A DNA stretch of 51,941 nt from Thermoplasmata archaeon (GCA_021792655.1 JAJYUG010000003.1:1-51941), one strand, 5' to 3'. Counted from the stretch's first letter, positions 1 to 9,245 are shown. Notes: generated from the letters alone by a model not told the origin. Numbers and translations: made by a program.

Positions 1-1067
1 GACTGGTGCTTGGTCCTGCAGTCCTCAATGTTCTGCAACCCAATGCTGTATTGCATGGGCTATCCGAAATAGCCCTATTCTTCATAGTGCTCCTGATAGG
101 AGTTGATGTTACTTCAGATCTTCTGACCAAGTATTCTGCCAAGGGCTGGGTTCTTACCATTTCAAGTTTTGTCATTCCTCTCATTACCATGGTTGCAATG
201 GCAGTTTTCGTGTTTCATGTTGGGCTCACTGAATCCATAGCCGTATCGATCGGCATTGGAGTTCCATCAATCTCCATCATCTCTGTTCTTGTAAACAGGT
301 ATTCACTACTCAAGAGCCCGAGTGGAAATCACATCCTTGCCAGCGTCGTTATAACAGATGTAATGGCGTTCGTGCTTCTTTCTGCAATAATTGACCCTCA
401 GAGGATAGTAGAAAAGATGGTCGGAATTTCCATCCTCATAATTATAATCCTGCTGCTTGACAGGATAATAAAGAAGCATTCTACAGAGATTGTCGACTTC
501 TTCATGAGACTGCATGCCACAGAGAGAGGAGAAGAGATAATTTTCGGCCTTATCATAATATGGGGACTCCTTGTTTCCGCTATTCTGGACATCATAGGGA
601 TTTCTTATGTTCTGGGAGCCCTGTTTTCAGGCTTAATCGTCAGCGAGGTCATAGTTGGAAAAGATCTCATCGGGATAATCAGGAGAACGCTGAACAGGCT
701 AAATGAGAGTTTTTTCATTCCCATATTTTTCACCATCGCCGGCCTGGACGCCACTATTCCTAAACTTTCATATTTCCCCATCTTAATTGCCCTGGTTGCG
801 ATCAGTGGAGCCGTTGGGGGGACACTTACTTATTATTCGAGCAGAAAGTTGATGAATGACATAAATCCAAGAACAACCATGGCGATTTTAGGAGGGAGGG
901 GAGCCGTAGGAATAATCATTGGCGCTGTTGCATTTCAGGATGGTGTCATTGGAAGTGACCTCTACTCTCTTGTTATCTTTGGATCCATCATACTTTCCCT
1001 GATTATGCCATTGCTTGCGGACAAGAGAGACAAGCTCGGCAAACTGGACAAATCAGCTGAATACTAG
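1..1067 (+). CDS. Cation:proton antiporter, CPA2/KefB-like (5' end cut by window)
   Basis: This is a polytopic membrane protein of the monovalent cation:proton antiporter-2 type, expected to exchange Na+ or K+ for H+ across the cytoplasmic membrane. About ten hydrophobic segments are visible. The first residues in the window (VLGPAVLNVL) match the loop after TM1 in this family (GxxLGPxxL), so the true start lies left of position 1. A GTG at 6 is in frame but would remove TM1. Typical family features are the central acidic segment FIVLLIGVDVTSDLL and the late GGRGAVGIIIG motif. No cytoplasmic TrkA-type domain follows; the protein ends soon after the last helix. It converges on a small minus-strand ORF with a 4-nt overlap. 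Confidence 0.85.
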   Translation, partial: LVLGPAVLNVLQPNAVLHGLSEIALFFIVLLIGVDVTSDLLTKYSAKGWVLTISSFVIPLITMVAMAVFVFHVGLTESIAVSIGIGVPSISIISVLVNRYSLLKSPSGNHILASVVITDVMAFVLLSAIIDPQRIVEKMVGISILIIIILLLDRIIKKHSTEIVDFFMRLHATERGEEIIFGLIIIWGLLVSAILDIIGISYVLGALFSGLIVSEVIVGKDLIGIIRRTLNRLNESFFIPIFFTIAGLDATIPKLSYFPILIALVAISGAVGGTLTYYSSRKLMNDINPRTTMAILGGRGAVGIIIGAVAFQDGVIGSDLYSLVIFGSIILSLIMPLLADKRDKLGKLDKSAEY

Positions 1068-1180
1068 AACCCCTGACAGCAATCAAGAAATATTGTATGC
1101 CCGCAAACGGGACAGGCAGGATTGTGCCTGAATGAATAGCACGCATTACAGCCACATTCCGACGAACAATCGCTGCACAT
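1064..1180 (-). CDS. Cysteine-rich mini-protein downstream of nrdJ (38 aa)
   Basis: This short ORF starts at ATG 1180, 12 nt after the nrdJ stop codon and on the same strand. Eight of its 38 residues are Cys (C2, C5, C9, C11, C14, C23, C26, C34-C35 region), including a CPVCGH zinc-knuckle. That pattern strongly suggests one or two metal (zinc) sites rather than a random reading frame. Its stop overlaps the end of the convergent antiporter gene by a few bases. No ribosome binding site is obvious, so it may be translated by coupling to nrdJ. The function is unknown. A zinc-ribbon partner or a redox role beside the reductase are both only guesses. Confidence 0.55.
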   Translation of the reverse strand: MCSDCSSECGCNACYSFRHNPACPVCGHTIFLDCCQGF

Positions 1181-1192
1181 AAAAATATTGAA

Positions 1193-4100
1193 TTATTTGT
1201 CACATTTTCCGGTGGGGCATGCAGGGTCAAAGGTTGAGTCGAGCTTGAGATATTTATCCGGAACCTTTGCTATGAGTTCCATGACACTTTCCTCCTCAGT
1301 TACCTTTTTCTCAGCCTTCTTCTTCTCGACCTTCTGCTCCGGCTCCTTCCTGCTGGCGGTGCCTGTGTACAAAACCTGCTGTGTCTTGCTCTGATCCCTG
1401 TAGACGGTTATTCCCTTGCAGTGAAGATCCTTTGCCATCCTGTATGCTTTTCCGATGTCGTCTGGGGATGCATCCGACGGGAGATTAATTGTCTTGGATA
1501 CGCCGGAGTCACAGTATCTCTGGAATGTAGCCTGCATGAGCACATGCCACTCTGGTTCTATCTCGTGCGCAGTTACGAACAGCCTCTTTATTTCAGGGTC
1601 GATGTCAATGTCATGTAAATTTCCGGTTTTGGCGACTTCTCTCATCAGTTCTTCAGAATACAGGTTTTTCGCCCTGAGCATTTCCTCGAAGAGTGGGTTT
1701 ACCTCTATGAGTTCCTGCCCGTTAAGCACATGTCTTACGAATGCAATAGCGAACAGGGGCTCTATTGATGAAGAGCAACCCGCTATTATTGATATGGTTC
1801 CAGTTGGAGCAATGGTTGTAGTGGTTGAATTCCTCATCTTTATTCCCTGCTCTTCCCATTTCGACCCATACCATCCCGGAAACACTCCTCTCTCCTCTGC
1901 AAGTATCTTTGATTCTTCGTGAGACTCGTCCTGAAGGAATGCCATCATCCTTTCGCCCATAACAAGCGCATCACCGCTGTTATATGGTATACCAAGCTTG
2001 ATTAGCATGTCCGCAAATCCCATCACTCCAAGGCCAATTTTCCTTGTCTTCCGGGTCATGTTCTTTATCTGTACGACAGGGAACTTGTTCGCATCGACGA
2101 CATTGTCAAGGAATCTGGTCGATAATCTTATGATCTTCCTCAACCTCTCGTAATCAATGTCGCCGTCCTTTACAAACTTAGCAAGGTTAATCGATCCAAG
2201 ATTGCAGGATTCGTAGGGCATAAGCGGCTGTTCGCCACAGTTATGAACTACCAAACCATTGCCTAAAAAGGAGTGGGAAACAGGTTCTATCATATCGAAC
2301 ACTTCTTCCATTCCATCATAAGTAATTGATTCGACAGTAGCGATCCATTTAACTTCCAGCGCACCTTGGGTATACAGGGTCGAAATAGAGCGCAGCTTAT
2401 TACTCTTTCGCTCGGAAAGCATTCCTATTTCATCAGCATATTTTTGCATGTTCTTACCGCTTATGACTAATTCATGGAACGGTTGACAAGAATAGACCTT
2501 TGGTTTTCTGTCAGGACCAGGTAAATTCGCCATTCTAGCTGGTTTTCTGCTAAGGTAGACTCTACTATATATTCCGAAGTTAAGCAGGAGTAATTGAATT
2601 TCGTTAAGAAGGTCTTCGCTGTTTGACGCGAGTCTAACACTACGTGTTGAAGTACTCACAGGAGACACAGTACCATCTGCCTCGAAGAGACCCTGTAGAA
2701 ACCCTCTTTGCATTTCCCTGCTTCCGGTCATTACAGAGTCAGGAACACGGAGCTTATTTTCTCCGAGACCAACCTGTATCGCATACTCTTTTAGCCTTTC
2801 GGATGCGACTGAAGATAGGTTTCTGCTTTCAATATTGACAACGCCAACTTCGTATTCACGATTGTTAGAGGATTTTCTGACTATCTTGTTGACGTATTCC
2901 GCAAATTGTGGAGCAAGGGGGCGGTCTGTATTGTAAAATGACAGCACTGCTCTCTTGTTTCCTGGTCCTTTATTTATGTGACCATCACCCACAAGCCATC
3001 CAAGTACACGTCCTTCCTCAAGGTTACCCTCATCTCCGAAGGCTCCTCCATTGTTCATGATACGGATCTTTTCCCCGATGTTCAGATCTCCTGCCTTCAC
3101 CCAGCCTCTCTCGTCACTGTATACAAGGTGATCGCTTGTCAACCTGATTTTGAAACCTTCCTTGGTCTTGAGTTTCATGACAGGTTTCACCCCGGTCATG
3201 AAAACATTGGAAGCGTGCTGTATCTTTCTTTTGGAATTCCTGCTATCGGTGATGACATCCACAGGATTTCCTTCCAGATACAGATCTCTTGCTCTTCTTA
3301 TCCCACTTGAGGTATATATGAACGTATCACCAGTTATACACGGGTTTGTAGCCTCTATCTCGCTTATGTGAGAGACAGGGTTCTTCCTGTTTATTTCGTC
3401 AAGGAATATGAGGCCAGGATCAGCCGTCTTCCATGCCTGGTTTATTATGGTATCCCACATGGTGCTTGCCTTGATCCTGCCGGTGACCCTGCCATCCCTC
3501 GGGTTCTTGAGTTCTACGTAGCCATCAGAATCAAGCTTCTCGAAGAACTCATCTGTCATGCCAACAGATATGTTGAAATTGCTGAGTATGGTGTTCTCCG
3601 CGTCCTTGCTCAGGATGAAATCCATGATATCCGGATGATCATACCTGAGTATCCCCATATTGGCGCCCCTTCTTTTTCCGCCCTGCTTTATAACATCGGT
3701 AGTCGTATCGAATATCCTCATGAAAGATACCGGGCCGGATGCAACGCCCTTTGTCGAACCAACAATGTCATCCTTTCCGCGAAGCCTGGAGAATGAGAAC
3801 CCGGTTCCACCGCCGGATTTGTGTATCTCTGCTGTGTATTTCAGTGCGCTGAAAATTCCATCGACACTGTCATCAACGGGCAGCACGAAGCATGCCGAAA
3901 GCTGGCCGAGTCTTGCCCCGGCATTCATCATGGTAGGTGAATTGGGAACGTATTCGAGGTTGAGCATCATTTCTTCATATTCATTGATCATTTCCTCGAA
4001 GCTTGTTGGCTTGGTGTAAATGAAATTCAGGAACTCGTCAAATGTCCCCTTGAGCTGACCCTCCTTGGCCAGTTCATCGAATCCCCTGTTGAGCACCTCT

Positions 4101-4642
4101 ATCTGAGTCTTTGAAAGGGCAGAAATCTTCTTCCCGTTTTCCGGTAGCTTTCCGGTGAGCTGATAGGTTCTGTACTCATAGAGAGCGTCTATGATCCCTA
4201 CATGGCTGGCAACTCTCCTGAACATCTGCCTGGGCGTTTCTATTATCTTCCCTTCCTCGTCCTTGAGAAGGTACCTGGCCTCAAGCACCTTGATTGCGTT
4301 TATTGACAGTTTAAGGTCATCTTTTACACCTATGGATGCCTTCTCGTCGCGGATGATTCTCCTCCTTTCCCTGTACAGTATGTAGGCCTTTGCCACTTCC
4401 ACAAACGACTGGTCATTGCTTGAGTATCCCATGAGGGCACTTTCTACCTTGTCCTGTATCTGTTCCACCGTTGGTTTCTGAGTTATTTTTGAAATTTCAC
4501 TTACTGCTCTCTTTGCTACTTCTTCGGCATCCTTCATTGTGCCTACTTTGACTGAAAGCATTGCCTTGTATATTGCCCTGATAATCTTCCCTTCGTCGAA
4601 GGAAGCCTCCGTCCCATCTCTTTTGATAATAGTCTTAATCAT
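1193..4642 (-). CDS. nrdJ: Adenosylcobalamin-dependent (class II) ribonucleotide reductase precursor with intein
   Basis: It reduces ribonucleotides to deoxyribonucleotides using coenzyme B12. The 1149-residue precursor has an N-terminal ATP-cone (about 1-95), the alpha-barrel with [11 protein letters not shown] (Cys251), and the radical Cys in NP-CGEQ. That Cys is split from NP by a 367-residue intein (435-801). The class II signature [14 protein letters not shown] follows. A Lys/Glu-rich linker leads to a C-terminal CPTGKC pair that would re-reduce the active site. The mature enzyme would be about 782 residues, usual for the family. The ATG at 4642 gives the ATP-cone its normal start. An AT-rich TATA-like element (rc of 4701-4708) and three TGATCA palindromes lie upstream. 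A cysteine-rich mini-ORF follows. Confidence 0.97.
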   Translation of the reverse strand: MIKTIIKRDGTEASFDEGKIIRAIYKAMLSVKVGTMKDAEEVAKRAVSEISKITQKPTVEQIQDKVESALMGYSSNDQSFVEVAKAYILYRERRRIIRDEKASIGVKDDLKLSINAIKVLEARYLLKDEEGKIIETPRQMFRRVASHVGIIDALYEYRTYQLTGKLPENGKKISALSKTQIEVLNRGFDELAKEGQLKGTFDEFLNFIYTKPTSFEEMINEYEEMMLNLEYVPNSPTMMNAGARLGQLSACFVLPVDDSVDGIFSALKYTAEIHKSGGGTGFSFSRLRGKDDIVGSTKGVASGPVSFMRIFDTTTDVIKQGGKRRGANMGILRYDHPDIMDFILSKDAENTILSNFNISVGMTDEFFEKLDSDGYVELKNPRDGRVTGRIKASTMWDTIINQAWKTADPGLIFLDEINRKNPVSHISEIEATNPCITGDTFIYTSSGIRRARDLYLEGNPVDVITDSRNSKRKIQHASNVFMTGVKPVMKLKTKEGFKIRLTSDHLVYSDERGWVKAGDLNIGEKIRIMNNGGAFGDEGNLEEGRVLGWLVGDGHINKGPGNKRAVLSFYNTDRPLAPQFAEYVNKIVRKSSNNREYEVGVVNIESRNLSSVASERLKEYAIQVGLGENKLRVPDSVMTGSREMQRGFLQGLFEADGTVSPVSTSTRSVRLASNSEDLLNEIQLLLLNFGIYSRVYLSRKPARMANLPGPDRKPKVYSCQPFHELVISGKNMQKYADEIGMLSERKSNKLRSISTLYTQGALEVKWIATVESITYDGMEEVFDMIEPVSHSFLGNGLVVHNCGEQPLMPYESCNLGSINLAKFVKDGDIDYERLRKIIRLSTRFLDNVVDANKFPVVQIKNMTRKTRKIGLGVMGFADMLIKLGIPYNSGDALVMGERMMAFLQDESHEESKILAEERGVFPGWYGSKWEEQGIKMRNSTTTTIAPTGTISIIAGCSSSIEPLFAIAFVRHVLNGQELIEVNPLFEEMLRAKNLYSEELMREVAKTGNLHDIDIDPEIKRLFVTAHEIEPEWHVLMQATFQRYCDSGVSKTINLPSDASPDDIGKAYRMAKDLHCKGITVYRDQSKTQQVLYTGTASRKEPEQKVEKKKAEKKVTEEESVMELIAKVPDKYLKLDSTFDPACPTGKCDK
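2240..3340 (-). other. Intein with two-motif LAGLIDADG homing endonuclease inside nrdJ
   Basis: The insert covers precursor residues 435-801 (367 aa). Block A is [13 protein letters not shown], block B contains TSDH, and the C-terminal splice block ends in LVVHN followed by extein Cys. Two LAGLIDADG helices are visible, [11 protein letters not shown] and [12 protein letters not shown]. Residues needed for splicing (Cys1, block B His, penultimate His, terminal Asn, Cys+1) are all present, so splicing should be active. The +1 Cys of the downstream extein is the catalytic thiyl-radical cysteine of the reductase. Base composition looks more AT-rich than the flanking exteins, which fits a mobile insert. 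Confidence 0.95.
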
Positions 4643-4755
4643 TGGTTCACCCGGAAGATCGCGAAAACATTCTCTTCCTTACACATAAACATCTTAACGG
4701 TATATTTTACTTTATTCACTGGATTAACTACTTTGATTCAGTTCGTAAACATATT

Positions 4756-4786
4756 TGATCAAACCAGTGATCAATATCTGTGATCA
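4756..4786. repeat. Three TGATCA palindromes at 12-13 bp spacing
   Basis: TGATCA occurs at 4756-4761, 4768-4773 and 4781-4786, roughly one helical turn plus 2 bp apart. They stand 45-85 bp upstream of the nrdJ TATA-like element. Regular phasing on one DNA face is typical of cooperative regulator binding, but no regulator is identified. Confidence 0.4.
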
Positions 4787-4923
4787 TATCTATTTCTATG
4801 TTGGTGACCAACTAGCATTCGAAGGTCACTGTTCCAGAATATGTCGCAATTCCCGCCAGTTAATTTCTAACGCTTATATAAGTATATAAAGATGTAACAG
4901 ACCTGCACCGATAAGGAGAGCAT

Positions 4924-4955
4924 ATGGGTAAGGCATCTCGTGGCTGCTTACCCAT
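4924..4955 (+). promoter_or_regulatory. Hairpin in the formiminotransferase leader
   Basis: A perfect 9-bp inverted repeat, ATGGGTAAG (4924-4932) with CTTACCCAT (4947-4955), encloses a 14-nt loop. It lies 34 nt downstream of the TATA box and 60 nt before the start codon, so it would be near the 5' end of the mRNA. It may control translation or stability. It also contains the ATG of a possible 34-aa leader peptide. Confidence 0.4.
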
Positions 4956-5014
4956 GAAGGCACTGATCATCCGGGTTTTGCGTAGATTCATTAAATCAGA
5001 GCGGATTCTGATGC

Positions 5015-5914
5015 ATGAAAACCGTTGAATGTGTTCCAAACTTCAGCGAAGGCAAAAACAGGGCGCTCGTTGACCAGATCGTTTCTGAGATAACTAAGGT
5101 CGATACTGTGAAACTTCTTGACGTGGAACTTGATCCAAACCATAACAGGTCAGTAGTTTCGTTTGTAGTATCATATGAAAATGCAGTAAAAGCCGCATTT
5201 GCAGGGATAAGGAAGGCCTCTGAGCTGATAGACATGACGAAGCATAGCGGGGAACACCCAAGATTCGGCGCCTCAGATGTGATTCCGTTCATACCGATTT
5301 CCGGAACGACGCTGGAGGATTGCGTTAAACTTGCCCTGGATCTGGGAAAAATGGTGGGGGAACAGCTTAATATTCCAGTCTACCTGTATGGATCTGCCGC
5401 AAGATCTGAGGCAAGAAGGAATCTGGAGGACATCAGGAACAAGAGCTTCCAGTATGAACAGCTCTCGGTTGCCATCAGCAGTGAAGAATGGAAGCCTGAC
5501 TTCGGACCCTCAAAGATGGGCACCGCAGGAGCCTCAATAATTGGCGCCAGGGATTTCCTGATCGCCTACAACGTTAACCTGAACAGCAGGGACATATCGG
5601 TGGGCAAGAAGATCGCAAGGGCGCTGAGAGCAAGGGATGGTGGACTCACCTTCGTAAAGGCGCTTGCATTTAACCTCGAGGATAAAGGGATGGTACAGAT
5701 ATCCATGAACCTCACCAGCTTCAGGAAGACTCCAATATACCGTGCGTTTGAGATGGTGAAACTTGAAGCGTCCAGATACGGGATCAGTGTTGCTGAATCT
5801 GAGATTGTAGGTCTAGTTCCCATGGATGCCATAACGGAGACAGCTCAGTTCTACCTTCAGCTGAATGGCTTCAGTACGGCTCAGATTTTTGAGAAGAAAA
5901 TGTGGGGTGATTAA
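5015..5914 (+). CDS. Glutamate formimidoyltransferase
   Basis: It transfers the formimino group of N-formimino-glutamate to tetrahydrofolate, the last step of one histidine degradation route. The 299-residue length matches the stand-alone FTCD N-terminal two-domain enzyme. Recognisable segments are the N-terminal VECVPNFSEGK, the GEHPRFGASDVIPF region (with the catalytic His in the HPR motif), and the conserved tail with EIVGLVPMDA. The next gene, the cyclodeaminase partner, overlaps its stop by a few bases. In animals the two activities are fused in one protein, so this is the split prokaryotic form. Confidence 0.95.
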   Translation: MKTVECVPNFSEGKNRALVDQIVSEITKVDTVKLLDVELDPNHNRSVVSFVVSYENAVKAAFAGIRKASELIDMTKHSGEHPRFGASDVIPFIPISGTTLEDCVKLALDLGKMVGEQLNIPVYLYGSAARSEARRNLEDIRNKSFQYEQLSVAISSEEWKPDFGPSKMGTAGASIIGARDFLIAYNVNLNSRDISVGKKIARALRARDGGLTFVKALAFNLEDKGMVQISMNLTSFRKTPIYRAFEMVKLEASRYGISVAESEIVGLVPMDAITETAQFYLQLNGFSTAQIFEKKMWGD

Positions 5915-6533
5915 TCTGGAAGATCTTGATAGTTTCATGAACAGGTTGGCCAGCGGATCTCCTGCTCCGGGAGGTGGCGCGGCAAGTGCACTGGTGTCTG
6001 TTGTAGCGTCTTCTCTTGCCTCAATGGTTTCCGCTTTGACCATTAACAAAAAAGGTTACGAGGCTGAAAAGGCAAGGATGCAGGAAATTGAAAAGACTGC
6101 AGCCGACACATCCACAAGGTTGCGGAACCTGATGAAAGAGGATGAGGCAGCCTTCAACCTTATAGTAACTGCATGGGGACTGCCAAAGGGATCAGACGCG
6201 GAAAAGGCAAGGAGGAAGGAGGAGATAGAAAAGGCTACGCTTGTTGCCATAAACGTTCCAATCAAGATTGCCAGGGAATCACTCGCCATACTGGAAATGG
6301 CTTCCTATCTCACTGCAAGGGGCAACAAAAACGCAATCACGGACAGTGCGTGCGCTTCAGAGTTCGCAATGGCTGCCCTGAGAGGATCACTATACAATGC
6401 ACGGATAAACCTCAAATCCATATCCAACCCGGATATGAGAACAGAAATTGACGCCAAGATACGCATGATACTTGATACCGGGCTCGATCTGTACAGGGAT
6501 AATGAAGGCACAGTAAGAAAGATGCTGGCCTGA
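5907..6533 (+). CDS. Formiminotetrahydrofolate cyclodeaminase
   Basis: It converts 5-formimino-tetrahydrofolate to methenyl-tetrahydrofolate with release of ammonia. The hallmark SGSPAPGGGAASALV near the N-terminus and an all-helical body of about 208 residues identify the FTCD C-terminal family. The chosen start is GTG 5907, which overlaps the previous stop (GTGATTAA) and gives the family's normal N-terminus. A longer frame from 5865 would add residues encoded inside the previous gene and looks wrong. Translational coupling with the transferase is likely. The product joins the one-carbon folate pool. Confidence 0.93.
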   Translation: MINLEDLDSFMNRLASGSPAPGGGAASALVSVVASSLASMVSALTINKKGYEAEKARMQEIEKTAADTSTRLRNLMKEDEAAFNLIVTAWGLPKGSDAEKARRKEEIEKATLVAINVPIKIARESLAILEMASYLTARGNKNAITDSACASEFAMAALRGSLYNARINLKSISNPDMRTEIDAKIRMILDTGLDLYRDNEGTVRKMLA

Positions 6534-6577
6534 TCAGGCTACAGCAATATTTTTAGCCAACCAGGCATAACTCAGCC

Positions 6578-7807
6578 ATGGAAGATGAACTGCTGGTTCA
6601 GCCTACCATGGACGATTTCCTGGCTGCAAAGAAGGAACTGGATGGGAAGATAAACAGGACGCCACTGAACTATTCCTCGACGTTCAGCAGGATTTACGGC
6701 GCCGACATTTTCTTCAAGATGGAGAATATCCAGAAAACCGGGTCATTCAAGGCAAGGGGTGCCATATTCAAAGTATCCAGGCTCACGAGCGACCAGAAAA
6801 AGAGAGGAGTAATAACCGCGAGTGCCGGAAACCATGCCCAGGGAGTGGCATATGCAGCTATGATCAACGAGATAAATGCAAAGATCGTCATGCCGGAGTA
6901 CACAGTCCCGGCAAAGGTCAATGCAGTGATGGACTACAAGGCGCAGGTGGTGCTCTCTGGCGCTGATTACAATGAAGCCCACATAAGGGCAGATGAGATA
7001 TGCAAAGCTGAGAACAGGACGTTCATAGACGCATTCAATGACCGGTGGATCATATCTGGCCAGGGTACCATAGGTCTCGAGATACTAGAGGATCAACCAG
7101 ACATCGATATCATACTCGTTCCAATCGGAGGCGGCGGACTAATATCAGGCATAGCACTGGCTGCCAAGATGTTAAAGCCCGGCATCAGGATTATCGGGAT
7201 TCAGTCAGAACAGGCAGATTCCATGAAGCAATCTGTTGCCGCAGGAAAGATAGTCCCCTATACAAGCACAAACACCATTGCAGACGGCATTTCAGTTAAA
7301 TATCCAGGAGAGCTTAATCTGCGTATCGTCCAGAAATATGTTGACGACATAGTTACCGTCAGTGACGAAAGCATTGCAATGGCGCTTTACAAGTTGCTTG
7401 AGAGAAACAAGGTTCTTGTAGAGCCTTCTGGTGCTGTAGGACTTGCAGCACTGATGGAAGGAAAGATCGAGGTAAGGGGAAAGAAAGTGGCAATAGTCCT
7501 CTCAGGAGGAAATGCCAACCTTCTGCTTCTTTCCAAGATAATATACAAGGCTATGGAGATTGAAAACCGGCTTGTAAGGATTAATTTTCAGATACCGGAC
7601 AGACCCGGTACGCTGATGAAGATAGCCACGACAATTTCATCGATAGGTGGCAATATATACCACGCGCAGGTAGACAACATGGAGAGGAGCACACCAGTCG
7701 GTTTCCAGAGTGTGAAGTTCACAGTCAATGTTAGGGGAAAAGCCCATGCCGACGAACTTATAGACAAGCTAAGGACCCTGGGCTATTCATTTGAGGTTGA
7801 AACGTGA
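6578..7807 (+). CDS. ilvA: Threonine ammonia-lyase (PLP-dependent, with ACT domain)
   Basis: It deaminates threonine to 2-oxobutanoate, the entry to isoleucine synthesis or to threonine catabolism. The PLP lysine lies in GSFKARGA, followed by SAGNHAQG and the glycine loop GGGGLISG. Residues about 330-409 form an ACT regulatory domain (RINFQIPDRPGTLMKI). At 409 residues it matches the short archaeal/TdcB-like form with a single ACT domain. The ACT domain could sense an amino acid. It stands 44 bp after the cyclodeaminase gene in the same orientation, so the three genes could be co-transcribed. Confidence 0.95.
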   Translation: MEDELLVQPTMDDFLAAKKELDGKINRTPLNYSSTFSRIYGADIFFKMENIQKTGSFKARGAIFKVSRLTSDQKKRGVITASAGNHAQGVAYAAMINEINAKIVMPEYTVPAKVNAVMDYKAQVVLSGADYNEAHIRADEICKAENRTFIDAFNDRWIISGQGTIGLEILEDQPDIDIILVPIGGGGLISGIALAAKMLKPGIRIIGIQSEQADSMKQSVAAGKIVPYTSTNTIADGISVKYPGELNLRIVQKYVDDIVTVSDESIAMALYKLLERNKVLVEPSGAVGLAALMEGKIEVRGKKVAIVLSGGNANLLLLSKIIYKAMEIENRLVRINFQIPDRPGTLMKIATTISSIGGNIYHAQVDNMERSTPVGFQSVKFTVNVRGKAHADELIDKLRTLGYSFEVET

Positions 7808-7808
7808 C

Positions 7809-8087
7809 TCAATACCTGATGGAAAAACCCACATAATCAACATGCGGCAGGAGTCTCATTTCTCTTCCAGTCACCGTTGCGCCCGGAAGATCCGTACATT
7901 CATTGATTACCGCCATCACGGTCGGTTCCGGACCGCTGAAGCAAGCCTCCACTGATCCGTCCTCTGCATTCCTTATCCAGCCTGAAACTCCCTTGCTGTT
8001 AGCGACAACGGAGGCATTTCTCCTGAAATTAACACCCTGAACCTTTCCCTTGAACCTGACCTCTGCGGTTATCAGCTGCGATTCCAC
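7809..8087 (-). CDS. acyP: Acylphosphatase
   Basis: It is a small cytoplasmic enzyme hydrolysing carboxyl-phosphate bonds such as acetyl phosphate. Its 92 residues match the family. The signature is intact: GKVQGVNFRR (phosphate-binding loop and catalytic Arg) and GWIRNAEDGSVE (catalytic Asn). It stands 4 bp after the DNA glycosylase gene on the same strand and converges with ilvA, one base apart. Confidence 0.95.
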   Translation of the reverse strand: MESQLITAEVRFKGKVQGVNFRRNASVVANSKGVSGWIRNAEDGSVEACFSGPEPTVMAVINECTDLPGATVTGREMRLLPHVDYVGFSIRY

Positions 8088-8091
8088 TGTT

Positions 8092-8649
8092 TCAGCTCCC
8101 TGGACGAATTGTTTCTTTACTCTTCCTGCCTATGATTCTTCCAATCTCTGCCATCTCCGCGACTCTGGTGGAGTTTGGACCCCGTATTGGAAAGCTGGCT
8201 ACATAAACCAGGGATTCATGAATGCGGGAATCCTGGAGGCCAATGCTGAATTCTTTCTTGCCGGAGAACGTGGCGTACGTAACCTTGCCGATGAAGCATA
8301 CTATCCTGGGCTTCATCGTCATGATTGCGTTATGAATCCTTGCTACCCCGTCACGCTCCTCACCCTTCAGGAGGCCAGCAGTATTGATTGTCGGCCTGTC
8401 CACAAGATTCATAAAGCCATATCTGTAAACGCCGGGGAAGTCCACTGAATACACCTTCCTGAGGTTGTCTTCATTCCTCAGATCCTCCACAGGGTTGTCG
8501 ATCAATCCCGCCCTTGAAAGAATATACCAGAAATTCTTGTTGTTTGAGAAAGGGATGCCCCTCCTGAAAGATCCGGGATGAGGGTTGATGCCAACAAAGA
8601 GTATCAAAGCATTCTCAGGCACGTTGTAAACTATCATTCTTTCCCCCAT
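8092..8649 (-). CDS. mug: MUG/TDG-type G:U/T mismatch DNA glycosylase (UDG family 2-like)
   Basis: It excises uracil or thymine from G:U and G:T mispairs produced by deamination, a repair need in hot acidic life. The first motif FVGINPHPGSFRRG matches the GINPG catalytic loop with its key Asn. NKNFWYIL is the base-recognition segment. FPIRGPNSTRV is at the position of the DNA-intercalating loop. The 185 residues fit the family. The start at 8649 overlaps the upstream DUF488 gene by 35 nt; a Met four codons later (8637) is an alternative. The loop has HPGS rather than the common GxxS, so substrate range is uncertain. Confidence 0.85.
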   Translation of the reverse strand: MGERMIVYNVPENALILFVGINPHPGSFRRGIPFSNNKNFWYILSRAGLIDNPVEDLRNEDNLRKVYSVDFPGVYRYGFMNLVDRPTINTAGLLKGEERDGVARIHNAIMTMKPRIVCFIGKVTYATFSGKKEFSIGLQDSRIHESLVYVASFPIRGPNSTRVAEMAEIGRIIGRKSKETIRPGS

Positions 8650-9202
8650 AGGTTATATTTTCTCCGCTGACCTCTGCAAATGGCGTTAATTTATGGATGG
8701 AAAGCCTGGTCCCGCCCGTGATCTCATACACATGGTATCCCCTGACAAGCATTGCGTCCGCAATCAGCGAGCGGTGGCAGCTGAATGGGTTTCCTTCGGC
8801 GCACATTATGGCTACCCTGTTCTTTCCGGTCAGGTTCTGCAGATCCGCAAGGGCATTCCTGAACTGATCAGTCTGCATATAGTCAGCGAACCCCCTGAAG
8901 CTTTCATTGATCCATCCGCTGTTTACGGAATTTACCAGCGGTTTACGCAGTCCTCCCAGCCCTTTCATGTGAATGTACGATATGCCTGCAGCTTCAAGTT
9001 CTGTCGGCAGGGAATCTATATTGAACTCCGGCCTGTGCCGGGATTTCGGGATTGTGCGCACATCCACAAGAATATCAATACGGTTGACCTTGAGCAGCGT
9101 GAGAAATTGATCAAATGGCCTGTTTGAATAACCCACTGTGAAGAGGATTCTTTCGCTTTTACCGGTAACTGCTGAATCATCCTGCAAATCTGTCATAATC
9201 AC
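8615..9202 (-). CDS. DUF488 domain protein
   Basis: A protein of the DUF488 family, function not established. Family marks are the N-terminal FTVGYSNRPFDQFL, the VDVRTIPKSRHRPEFN segment, a central LGGLRKP, and a late IMCAEGNPFSCHRSLIAD. The conserved CAE..CHR pattern suggests a nucleotide- or nucleic-acid-related enzyme. The overlap with the mug-like gene points to a linked role in DNA damage, but this is only context. A second, more distant DUF488 (YeaO type) is found at 18819-19166. Confidence 0.85.
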   Translation of the reverse strand: MIMTDLQDDSAVTGKSERILFTVGYSNRPFDQFLTLLKVNRIDILVDVRTIPKSRHRPEFNIDSLPTELEAAGISYIHMKGLGGLRKPLVNSVNSGWINESFRGFADYMQTDQFRNALADLQNLTGKNRVAIMCAEGNPFSCHRSLIADAMLVRGYHVYEITGGTRLSIHKLTPFAEVSGENITYGGKNDSLQRA

Positions 9203-9245
9203 ATTGCTTTTTGTAATAAAAATAATTGTAAAAATATTGATATTG

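Larger units (their letters stand above)
4643..5014. promoter_or_regulatory. Divergent promoter region between nrdJ and the formiminotransferase gene
   Basis: This 372-bp gap serves two divergent genes. Toward nrdJ there is a TATA-like element (rc of 4701-4708) and, further upstream, three TGATCA palindromes. A 13-bp repeat GTTGGT-g-ACCAAC sits at 4800-4812. Toward the plus-strand gene there is a strong TATA box (4873-4890, TTATATAAGTATATAAA), then about 100 nt of leader with a hairpin. A 34-codon frame (ATG 4924, behind GGAGAG) runs through the leader and overlaps the next start. No RNA gene was recognised. Confidence 0.5.

Noticed and set aside
1003-1230. 75-codon minus frame covering the Cys-rich mini-ORF
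   Set aside because: Different frame; it lacks the Cys pattern and runs into the antiporter gene. The frame 1064-1180 explains the region better.
5865-5906. N-terminal extension of the cyclodeaminase
   Set aside because: It lies inside the formiminotransferase gene and is basic, unlike family N-termini; GTG 5907 fits better.
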